Source of the DNA: a virus
Virus record (IMG/VR): IMGVR_UViG_3300032093_000042
Span: 1-64,000 of that record
DNA: 64,000 bases
Strand: one strand, 5' to 3'
Shown here one piece after another: positions 51,948 to 60,380 of the stretch. A program made the position numbers and the translations under genes. The notes beneath the pieces are model-generated. The model was not told where the DNA came from. It saw only the letters and a list, made by a program, of their open reading frames with translations, and ran no database searches. Position 1 is the first letter of the stretch; each line of letters starts with the position of its first letter.

Positions 51948-52682
51948 ATGGTTAAATTTTTAAAAAATCAAGATATTCAGGTAACTACATTTGCGATTGC
52001 TAAAAATAAAATAGCTAATACCTTATTTTCCGATTTGTTATTAGCAAGCGATGGCACATATGATTTTCCGTTAATAATACCGGTTGAACAGTGTGTTTAT
52101 AATTTTAACACTTTAGCCACCGGTTCATTTGTTACCGTGGCGAGTTCATCGTGTGATGGTTCCACTATTAATACTAACGGATATTTAGCGTGTTCTCCCA
52201 ATTTAAACGAAAATAATCCAAATATGCAGTTTGGATTCAAACAGTCTGCCGATTCAGTTTTTTATCCAATTGGCACGCCAGAATATAATTCGGTAAATAA
52301 TCCTATAAATTCCGACGGTACATACCAAGTACAAGTATATAATACTATAAAAAATATGTATTATAATACTTACAATAATTCTTATCAGATATTCGGCTTT
52401 GATGGATTTAATAATTCCAACACTAAGTTGCAACTTGACGATAAGTTTATAAGTTATACTTTAAATGTTACACAAAGTGGAGATAGAATTAGACAAAAAA
52501 GTGTTGTTATTAATAATCAAACAGGAGATATAGTTGCCGATATTAAAGATGACGGTTTAAATAATTTATATTTGTCAGGTTCGTATTTTGTTAATAACTA
52601 TAATATATATTCAAATACAACCGATACTGTGACTAACACCGGTGAAAGTGGTTTGGGAAGATATTTGATAAACAATAACTAG
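51948..52682 (+). CDS. Hypothetical structural protein, 244 aa
   Basis: Not recognised. Asn/Ser/Tyr-rich beta protein (LKNQDIQVTTFAIAKNKIAN... YNTIKNMYYNTYNNSYQIFGF). TATTTATA ends 5 nt before the ATG, suggesting its own late promoter. Placed between two proteins that share a C-terminal tail, so probably part of the same surface structure. Confidence 0.6.
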   Translation: MVKFLKNQDIQVTTFAIAKNKIANTLFSDLLLASDGTYDFPLIIPVEQCVYNFNTLATGSFVTVASSSCDGSTINTNGYLACSPNLNENNPNMQFGFKQSADSVFYPIGTPEYNSVNNPINSDGTYQVQVYNTIKNMYYNTYNNSYQIFGFDGFNNSNTKLQLDDKFISYTLNVTQSGDRIRQKSVVINNQTGDIVADIKDDGLNNLYLSGSYFVNNYNIYSNTTDTVTNTGESGLGRYLINNN

Positions 52683-52703
52683 TTACAATTATATTTATAG
52701 TTA

Positions 52704-55358
52704 ATGGCGAATTTAGACACAATTTATAATGAAAATTATGGTTCAACCGTAGTAACCAACGGTGATTTTATTGCTATAGGCAATCCACCGTGGAAAAAAT
52801 ACTCACAATGTGAGGGATTTTCAAGAATAGGTCAAGTATTTTTAATTAAAAATGATCGGTTTAATTCAAAATATCCTGTTATCAAAACGTATACAAAAAA
52901 GTTTTCTACTGAAAATGGTTATTTACCTACATATTATACTGAACAGAGTAGTAGTACATCATTTACAGCATCGTTTACAAAAGATGACGGTTACTACAAC
53001 GATACATCCACATCATGTAGTTATTTAGTAATTGAAGATGATAATATACACACATATCAGTCAAATTACGGATCTTCAATTGACATGTGTGATTATTTCT
53101 TAGCGATAGGAGATACAGGTGTAACAGCTAGTTTTTATACAGGTTATACATCTTCGTTTGCTTCCGTAGATATTTATGTAATTAATTCTAATTATACATA
53201 CGACACATCTAACGGCATAATGTCTTCGTTTAATGATTGTGACTCGGAATCAAATAGTCAGTTAGACAATAGTCCGGTTTGTGTAATAACTGGATCTATA
53301 TCCGAACATTTCGGTAAAACCGTAAGTATTACTAATAATTATCTAGCGGTTGGTGCACCTAATTACAATTCAGGAAGAGGCTGTGTTTATATATACAAAT
53401 ATGTAGACTCAGAATGTATATATCAACTGCAATCTACGGTGTCGTGTAGTTTAACTACATATCCATTACAATATAATTTCGGCAGTTCTATATGCTTAGA
53501 TAAAGCTACAGAAACTACACTGGTAGTAGGTAGTAATCAACTTTCACAATCAAACGTTTATATATTTATATCATCTTCAAATGGTTGGCAACTAAAACAA
53601 ACGTTAAGTCAAAATACGAGTTCTAACTATTATAAATTAAACGACGCAAACTTTGATTTTGTTGCGAGTGGCAGTCAGATAAATTCTAGATATGGATATT
53701 CGGTATCAATACACAAAAATTTACTAGCCGTAGGTGCACCAAATGATTTGATTTATTGGGAATATTCTGGATCAAATGTATTAAGACAACGTGGATCCGT
53801 TTATTTGTATACCGATGATATTTGTAACAATTCGGAAATAAGTGGTAATTTATTAGTAAACTATACGTTGTTAACGAAAGTATACGGAGACTCATCCACA
53901 TTTAAAGATAATTTATTTGGATTTTCAGTATCCACACATAATAATAAAGTTTTGATCGGATCGCCAAAACCATATTTTCCATTTAGTTCTATTTTTATTT
54001 CAAGTTCCATAGATTTTTATGATAATACATTCGATCAAACCGATTTCGGAGAATCTACGTATTGTGGCCAAACTTTATTATATTATGTAACTAATTCCAA
54101 CGTAGTACAACTGACTACAACTCCTATTTCAAAGCGAAAAGAATTAGGCAAACCGTACAATGCATTCGGATATTCTGTATCTGTGTCAGACGACAATTTA
54201 GTTATAGGAGCTCCCATACCACTTAACGACGATTTTCATCTACAAAGTTTGATAATAACCGAATCAGGCAGCGCTTCTCAACCACTTTATAAATTAACAT
54301 CGTCTTATCAAAGTGAAGACTGTTATATAACTTCTAGTTTTGTTTTAAATCAACTCGAAGAATGTATTAGTTGTGATTTTGGCGGTCCTATTAGTGGCGC
54401 TATTAGTGGCGCTATTGGTGGTGTATGTGACAATCTGATTATATTTGTTAACGAAGACGGAGATACTCAATACGTATCAAGTCAAATATTCGGCATGTCT
54501 TACATCTATGACATGAAAGATTTACAAAAAAATCATCACGTTGGTAATGTGTTTTACAATAATAATAAAATTGTTATTAATAATACAGGTAGTATATTAA
54601 AGAATTTGACACTTGATCCCACCGATTTTAACAATTCATATTTGTATATGGATTATCAAAGTCAAATGTCTCTACATGAAAAACAGTATATATGTACAAT
54701 TGAACCCGGCGAATTTAACGTTTCAACAAATCCATCTGCAATAACATCTTCATACTTTGAATATGATATACTGAATAAAAACGTGTTTGATTTTAATAAT
54801 CTTGATATTATAATGAGATATCTAAATTATAGAATTACAAATAATTCTTCGGAGAAATGGTGGTTAAATTTTGTGAGCGGTGATGTAGATGAATCCGTGT
54901 TTAATTATTACACATCTTCATTTACGAATTACGACGATAATCGTCTAACACAAACAATAAAAGATAAGTTCTGTGACGTCGATTTAGATATTAACAACGA
55001 TGGTGTTACAAATAATCAAGACGCAGAAATATTATGGAAATATTTTATAAATGATTTGACAATAAATAATTATCAGAATTATTTAAATCCACGAGCAAAA
55101 CGTACAAATTATGATAATATTGTTGGATTTTTAAATGAAAAAACGGGAAAATTTAATACAAAACTAATTAAACAAGAATTTTTTAATTTTAATTATAGTT
55201 CTTCAATTGATATAACAGGTTCATATCTAGCCCCATATATTACAACGGTTGGTTTATACAGCGATCAAGGAGAATTGGTCGCGGTTGCTAAATTAGCTCA
55301 ACCAATTAAAAATACAAGTGAAATTCCAATTAATATTGTTGTTAAATGGGATACTTAA
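52704..55358 (+). CDS. FG-GAP beta-propeller structural protein with dockerin-like loop, 884 aa
   Basis: At least six repeats of the type FGYSVSVSDDNLVIGAPxP or GKTVSITNNYLAVGAPNYNSGRGCVYIY (about residues 110-510), the FG-GAP blades of integrin-alpha-like propellers. Residues about 752-770 (DLDINNDGVTNNQDAEIL) form a calcium-binding EF-hand/dockerin-like loop. The C-terminus has the tail motif shared with 50806. A surface adhesin or receptor-binding protein is likely. TATTTATA ends 4 nt before the ATG. Confidence 0.7.
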   Translation: MANLDTIYNENYGSTVVTNGDFIAIGNPPWKKYSQCEGFSRIGQVFLIKNDRFNSKYPVIKTYTKKFSTENGYLPTYYTEQSSSTSFTASFTKDDGYYNDTSTSCSYLVIEDDNIHTYQSNYGSSIDMCDYFLAIGDTGVTASFYTGYTSSFASVDIYVINSNYTYDTSNGIMSSFNDCDSESNSQLDNSPVCVITGSISEHFGKTVSITNNYLAVGAPNYNSGRGCVYIYKYVDSECIYQLQSTVSCSLTTYPLQYNFGSSICLDKATETTLVVGSNQLSQSNVYIFISSSNGWQLKQTLSQNTSSNYYKLNDANFDFVASGSQINSRYGYSVSIHKNLLAVGAPNDLIYWEYSGSNVLRQRGSVYLYTDDICNNSEISGNLLVNYTLLTKVYGDSSTFKDNLFGFSVSTHNNKVLIGSPKPYFPFSSIFISSSIDFYDNTFDQTDFGESTYCGQTLLYYVTNSNVVQLTTTPISKRKELGKPYNAFGYSVSVSDDNLVIGAPIPLNDDFHLQSLIITESGSASQPLYKLTSSYQSEDCYITSSFVLNQLEECISCDFGGPISGAISGAIGGVCDNLIIFVNEDGDTQYVSSQIFGMSYIYDMKDLQKNHHVGNVFYNNNKIVINNTGSILKNLTLDPTDFNNSYLYMDYQSQMSLHEKQYICTIEPGEFNVSTNPSAITSSYFEYDILNKNVFDFNNLDIIMRYLNYRITNNSSEKWWLNFVSGDVDESVFNYYTSSFTNYDDNRLTQTIKDKFCDVDLDINNDGVTNNQDAEILWKYFINDLTINNYQNYLNPRAKRTNYDNIVGFLNEKTGKFNTKLIKQEFFNFNYSSSIDITGSYLAPYITTVGLYSDQGELVAVAKLAQPIKNTSEIPINIVVKWDT

Positions 55359-55389
55359 TTATATTTATTATATATAACACAATAAAAAT

Positions 55390-55713
55390 ATGGCAACCTC
55401 ACCTGATAGTAAAAAAATTAATCGTGAATCATTAAATCAAAGTCTATCCGACAGATACATTAGTGGTCAATCCGCAGGCGGCGCATATCAGCCAGTACAA
55501 AAAAACGTTAAGACAGTTGGGTCCAATGAAATTTCGTTAGGCGGTAGTACTTTTGATACAAACTATACTGTAACCAAGGGTTTTAAAATTAAACAAGGTA
55601 CACAACAAACCGAGTTTAAAGACGCTGTTGATGGTCAACGATCATTACAACAGTCAATATATTTAAAAGGTTTTAATAATAAGAAATATACTAACGGATC
55701 TTTTGGTCGTTAA
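55390..55713 (+). CDS. Hypothetical structural-region protein, 107 aa
   Basis: Not recognised. Polar, Gln/Ser/Gly-rich (KKINRESLNQSLSDRYISGQSAGGAY), ending basic. Preceded by TATTTATT and a 20-nt A-rich leader. Last gene of the tail region; possibly a small scaffold or minor virion protein. Confidence 0.6.
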   Translation: MATSPDSKKINRESLNQSLSDRYISGQSAGGAYQPVQKNVKTVGSNEISLGGSTFDTNYTVTKGFKIKQGTQQTEFKDAVDGQRSLQQSIYLKGFNNKKYTNGSFGR

Positions 55714-55725
55714 TATATATTCTAA

Positions 55726-56235
55726 ATGGTTATATTAGGATTAGATTCATCGACATCAGTAACAGGTTGGGCTTTCAGTGAAAACGGAAAGATACTGGAT
55801 GCTGGCTTTATTGACACAAAAAAATTTGATACGACTAAAGAAAAAACATTTCATGTAATTTCAGAGTTGGAATCAAACAAATATTGTAAATTATTTGAAC
55901 AAATTAACTTGGAAGCTGCTCTAAGCGGGTTCGCCGGCGGTTTTACTAGTCAACAAACGATTATTACACTCGCAAGACACAACGCGGTCTTTGCATACAT
56001 AATAGAAGAACACTTTAAAAAGAAAGTAAACCTATTGAGCGTAAATACAATGCGTAAGCAAATATTTGGTAAATGTAGAATCAAAGGAATAAAGTCCAAA
56101 GACTTTGTTAAGCAAGAGTTGGAATCGTTGATACCAGACGTTGTTAACTTTACGGTTAAGAATAAAAAAGGTAATTGGGATGAACGCAACTGTGATATGT
56201 ATGACGCTATCGTAGCCGGCTTATATAAAAATTAA
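55726..56235 (+). CDS. RuvC-like Holliday-junction nuclease, 169 aa
   Basis: RNase H-fold nuclease: ILGLDSSTSVTGWAF (first catalytic Asp, residue 7), EQINLEAALSGFAGG (Glu, about 65) and RNCDMYDAIVAGLY near the end (C-terminal Asp pair). Length and motif order fit RuvC-type resolvases encoded by many large phages, which cut branched DNA before packaging. The neighbours (primase, Mre11/Rad50-like) support a replication/recombination cluster. Confidence 0.75.
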   Translation: MVILGLDSSTSVTGWAFSENGKILDAGFIDTKKFDTTKEKTFHVISELESNKYCKLFEQINLEAALSGFAGGFTSQQTIITLARHNAVFAYIIEEHFKKKVNLLSVNTMRKQIFGKCRIKGIKSKDFVKQELESLIPDVVNFTVKNKKGNWDERNCDMYDAIVAGLYKN

Positions 56236-56240
56236 AGTGC

Positions 56241-56276
56241 TTGATTAAATTTAAATGTTTTGATATACTATAGTAA
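56241..56276 (+). promoter_or_regulatory. Leaderless-type promoter of the primase gene
   Basis: TTGATT 56241-56246, 17-nt spacer, TATACT 56264-56269, ATAGTAA, ATG 56277. Only 7 nt from -10 to ATG. Confidence 0.7.
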
Positions 56277-57194
56277 ATGACTAATGGTTCTGTTATAGAA
56301 ACGCTTTCAAAACTGTTTAAGCAAAAGCCTCATATACAAAAAGGTGGAGATGAAATATTAGTTTTTTGTCCGAATTGTAAACATCACAAAAGAAAATTAA
56401 ATATCAACACCACAACCGGTTATTATCAGTGTTGGGTATGTGGCTTTAGTGGTAAAAGTTTTACGTCTTTGTTGAAGAAAGTAAAAGCGCCTGCTGAATT
56501 TTATAAGGTATTGTGTAAGGACAAAGTTAAGATAACTTATACAATTGAAGAAGATAAAAAAGATCTCGTTTTACCTGAAGAATTTAAACCTTTGTGTAAA
56601 CCCAATAAAGACTTTGCTTATAAACACGCTTTAAACTATTGTTTACAACGTAATCTTACAATTCATGAAATTGTTAGATACAACATTGGATACTGTTCCG
56701 AAGGCAATTTTGCTAATAGGGTAATTATTCCATCATATGACAAAGACGGAAAGTTAAACTTTTATTGTGGTAGAGATTTTTGTGGCGGCAAACTCAAATA
56801 CAGACTGTGTGATGGTAGTAAAGATATAATTGGCTTTGAATTATTTACAGACTTTAATCAACCTCTCACAATCGTAGAAGGACCGTTTGATGCTTTGTCG
56901 GTTAAATACAACGTCGTACCTTTATTTGGTAAAACTCTATCAAGAAAATTAAAAATAAAATTGATGGTGAATAAACCACCTAGAGTAAATGTTCTTTTGG
57001 ATAACGATGCTTTATCTTCAAGTATCAAAATCTGTGAGTTTTTAGTAAGTAACAATATAGAAACACACTTGGTATTGTTGGATGGCAAAGATCCAAATGA
57101 AATAGGTCACAAAAAAACTTGGCAAACCATCAGTAACAGTGTTAGAATGGATGAAAGTCTATTGTACCGATATAAGTTAACAAATAAATTATGA
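56277..57194 (+). CDS. DnaG-type primase, 305 aa
   Basis: N-terminal zinc ribbon FCPNCKHHKRKLNINTTTGYYQCWVCGFSG (CxxC..CxxC, about residues 30-62), then a TOPRIM domain: LTIVEGPFDALS (catalytic Glu, about 196-207) and VNVLLDNDALSS (DxD, about 236-247), followed by DGKDPNEIG. Synthesises RNA primers for lagging-strand replication, as T4 gp61. Compact, without a helicase domain. Overlaps the start of the next gene by 4 nt. Confidence 0.85.
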   Translation: MTNGSVIETLSKLFKQKPHIQKGGDEILVFCPNCKHHKRKLNINTTTGYYQCWVCGFSGKSFTSLLKKVKAPAEFYKVLCKDKVKITYTIEEDKKDLVLPEEFKPLCKPNKDFAYKHALNYCLQRNLTIHEIVRYNIGYCSEGNFANRVIIPSYDKDGKLNFYCGRDFCGGKLKYRLCDGSKDIIGFELFTDFNQPLTIVEGPFDALSVKYNVVPLFGKTLSRKLKIKLMVNKPPRVNVLLDNDALSSSIKICEFLVSNNIETHLVLLDGKDPNEIGHKKTWQTISNSVRMDESLLYRYKLTNKL

Positions 57195-60100
57195 TTGTAT
57201 TAAAAAATACAGATGAAAAAATCAATTGCATAGTGCACATTGCAGATATTCATATTCGTCTTACACAAAGACACGATGAATATAAGTCGGTTTTTCAAAA
57301 GTTTTATGCAGCCCTTGATAAAGCAAAAACACTAAATGCATTGTTAGTAATTGCAGGTGACATTTTTCATAATAAATCCGATCTAAGTCCGGAGTGTGTG
57401 AAAATTGGAAGTGAATTTTTAAAGAACTGTGCAGATCGTCTTCCTACAATTCTCATAGCTGGAAATCATGATGCTACATTAGCTAATAAATCTAGATTAG
57501 ATTGTTTAACTCCAATCGTAGACAGTTTAAATCATTCAAATCTTTATTACTTAAAAGCTAGTGATGTATTTAGATATGAAAACATCTTATTTAATAATTT
57601 CAGTGTATTTGATAGTCCTGAAAAATACGTAAAATTAGACGATGTACCCGCAAAGTATCTGGTTGGTACGGATCATCATATTGCACTATTTCACGGCCCA
57701 GTAAATAATGCAATTACTGATATTGGATATACCGTGAGCAATCGTGCAATCACAAACGAACTGTTTGATGGACATCATATTGCAATGTTGGGTGATATTC
57801 ATAAACATCAAGTTCTACAAGAATATGATGAAAAGGAAAATAAACCAGTCATTGCATATGCATCAAGCATGATTCAACAAAATCATGGTGAAGAACTTAG
57901 AGGACATGGATTTTTGATGTGGGACTTAAAACGTAAAGTATTTAAACACTACGAGTTATCTAATGACTATGGGTTTTATACAGTTGAAATTAACAAAGGC
58001 AAACTAGTAACGGATATTTCATCAATTCCAAAGAAGGTTACATTAAGAGTAATCTGTAGGGAATCTATACCCTCACAGGTAAAGGAAATCGTAAGTGAAA
58101 TTAAAGAAAAATGTACTTTAGTTGAAACTACTTATGTTCGTGGCGATGAACTTTCTAATGATTTGACTTTAAAGTCTGGTCAGATATTTGACATACACAA
58201 CATTTTTAATGTAGATTATCAAAATAAACTTATTGAAGATAATCTCTTAACTAAGAACATAGATAAAGATATCATAGAGAAGGTTAAAGAGTTAAATAAA
58301 TCTCTAAACAAAGAGATATCTAAAGATAAGACACCAAAGAACATTCGATGGAAGCCAAAGATGTTTGAGTTTGATAACATGTTTAGTTATGGTGAGGGTA
58401 ACATAATTGATTTCACAAAACTAAAAGGCACTATCGGATTATTTGCACCAAATGCAAGTGGTAAATCAAGCATCATGGATGCACTTGCATTTTGTGTATT
58501 TGATAAGTTTAGTAAAGGGTTCAAAGCATCACATGTTTTAAATACTCAAAAGATGAGCTTTCGTTGTAAATTTAATTTTGAGGTCAACGGTGTTGATTAC
58601 TTTATTGAACGTGATGGTAAATCCGATAAAAAAGGAAATGTTAAAGTTGAGGTTAAGTTCTATAAAATAGAAAACGGTAATGAAGTACCATTAAACGGAG
58701 AAGCTCGGCGAAGTACAAATGATATAATCAGAGATTACGTAGGCACGTATGAAGATTTTATTTTAACGGTTCTTAGTATACAAAATAGTAAGGCCGGATC
58801 TTTTATCGATCTGGGTCAAACTGAACGTAAAGATTTGTTGTGCCAATTTATGGGATTAACTGTATTTGATCAATTGTATAATTTGGCAAATGATAAGTTT
58901 AAAGAAACAAATACACTTTTAAAGAATGTAAGCAAAGAACAGTTACTACAAGAATTACAAAATGTATCCAGTAGTATTGATAGTAATAATACAAGTATTA
59001 CACAATACAATTTAGAAGTAAAAGACTTAGAATCTAAAAAAGATGATCATAATAACAAGTTATTAGAACTATCAAATAATGTTATTAAGACATCTTCGTT
59101 TGATATTGACATTACTAAACTAGAATCCGAAAAGAAATCTTTAGAATCTAATATCAATAGATTTGAAAAAGATATCAATGATAAAAAGACCAAGTTTTCA
59201 TCTATTGAAACTGAGTTATATAGTTTATCTTCTTCATTAAAAAGTTGTGAAAATATAGAAACCGATTATGATCAATATAAAATTTATAAAGATGAAGAAT
59301 CAAAAAAATCTTCAGAAATTGATAAGCTTAAAGTAGTAGTTAAAAATAAAATTGATAAACTTAAAAAATTAGAAGAACACAAATATGATCCTAATTGTAC
59401 GTATTGTATAAATAACGTTTTTGTGAAAGATGCTATCAAGACTAAAGAAGAACTGGAACATGATAAAAACAAAGGAAAATTATTGGTAGAAGAATATAAT
59501 GTTATTAAATCTAAGTTAGATTTTTTTGGTGACATTGAATCTCGTTACAAAGAATGTCAACGTGTAAATTCTGAAAAGGTTAGATTAGAAAAATCCAAAG
59601 AGATTTTGTCTACAGCAATACTACGTGATGAAAATTTTAAAATCAGATTACAAAACGATTTGAGTAATGTAATTCATAATATTGAAAATTTTTATAAAAA
59701 TAAAGATATTATTGAAAATAACATCAAGTTAATAACAGAAATTGATGTTGTAAAATCTTCTATCAAAGATTATGAATCTCAGATTAAATCATTGAATAAT
59801 AAATTGTTTAATATTTCTACGGAAAAAGGAAGACTTGAGTTGCAGTATAAAAATACTACCGATCAACTTAGCAAAGTTAAAGAGCTTGAAGATTCGTATG
59901 AGTCTTATAAACTATATACCAATGTTATAAGTCGGGATGGAATTCCGTATGAAATTATTACCAAGACTTTGCCTGAAATTGAAAAAGAAGTTAATAATAT
60001 TCTTCAACAGTTAGTTGAGTTTACAGTAACTATGCAAACAGATGGTAAGAATATTATGACTAATATAGTTTATGACGATAAACGTTGGCCACTTGAAATG

Positions 60101-60376
60101 GCAAGTGGCATGGAGAAGTTTGTAAGTGGATTAGCAATTAGAGTTGCTTTAATTAATATTAGTAATTTGCCTAGACCAAATATTATTTGTATAGACGAAG
60201 GATTTGGATGTGCTGACAGTGATCATTTGGGTCAAATGGGCGTGTTGTTTAATTATTTAAAACATCAATTTGAGTTCATATGGATAATCAGCCATTTGGA
60301 CCAAATGCGTGATATGGTGGATACCAGAGTGGAAATAAAAAAAGAAGGAGGATATAGTAAAGTAGTATGTATTTAA
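57191..60376 (+). CDS. Fused Mre11-Rad50-type (SbcD-SbcC/gp47-gp46) recombination nuclease, 1061 aa
   Basis: The N-terminal metallophosphoesterase domain has all motifs: IADIHIRL (about 16), IAGDIFHN (about 55), AGNHDAT (about 93), FHGPV (about 155) and GDIHKHQ (about 200). The C-terminal SMC-like ATPase has APNASGKSS (Walker A, about 418), long coiled coils with a CTYC zinc hook (about 736), signature MASGMEKFVSGLAIRVAL and Walker B IICIDEGFG (about 1000). T4 and bacteria encode the two subunits separately; here one frame holds both. It should resect DNA ends for recombination-dependent replication. Coupled to the primase gene. Confidence 0.9.
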   Translation: MIVLKNTDEKINCIVHIADIHIRLTQRHDEYKSVFQKFYAALDKAKTLNALLVIAGDIFHNKSDLSPECVKIGSEFLKNCADRLPTILIAGNHDATLANKSRLDCLTPIVDSLNHSNLYYLKASDVFRYENILFNNFSVFDSPEKYVKLDDVPAKYLVGTDHHIALFHGPVNNAITDIGYTVSNRAITNELFDGHHIAMLGDIHKHQVLQEYDEKENKPVIAYASSMIQQNHGEELRGHGFLMWDLKRKVFKHYELSNDYGFYTVEINKGKLVTDISSIPKKVTLRVICRESIPSQVKEIVSEIKEKCTLVETTYVRGDELSNDLTLKSGQIFDIHNIFNVDYQNKLIEDNLLTKNIDKDIIEKVKELNKSLNKEISKDKTPKNIRWKPKMFEFDNMFSYGEGNIIDFTKLKGTIGLFAPNASGKSSIMDALAFCVFDKFSKGFKASHVLNTQKMSFRCKFNFEVNGVDYFIERDGKSDKKGNVKVEVKFYKIENGNEVPLNGEARRSTNDIIRDYVGTYEDFILTVLSIQNSKAGSFIDLGQTERKDLLCQFMGLTVFDQLYNLANDKFKETNTLLKNVSKEQLLQELQNVSSSIDSNNTSITQYNLEVKDLESKKDDHNNKLLELSNNVIKTSSFDIDITKLESEKKSLESNINRFEKDINDKKTKFSSIETELYSLSSSLKSCENIETDYDQYKIYKDEESKKSSEIDKLKVVVKNKIDKLKKLEEHKYDPNCTYCINNVFVKDAIKTKEELEHDKNKGKLLVEEYNVIKSKLDFFGDIESRYKECQRVNSEKVRLEKSKEILSTAILRDENFKIRLQNDLSNVIHNIENFYKNKDIIENNIKLITEIDVVKSSIKDYESQIKSLNNKLFNISTEKGRLELQYKNTTDQLSKVKELEDSYESYKLYTNVISRDGIPYEIITKTLPEIEKEVNNILQQLVEFTVTMQTDGKNIMTNIVYDDKRWPLEMASGMEKFVSGLAIRVALINISNLPRPNIICIDEGFGCADSDHLGQMGVLFNYLKHQFEFIWIISHLDQMRDMVDTRVEIKKEGGYSKVVCI

Positions 60377-60380
60377 TATT

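Noticed and set aside
37809-55713. Tape-measure protein
   Set aside because: The 1498-aa product is beta-rich with a LamG-like middle, not a long helical protein, and it sits in the baseplate operon.
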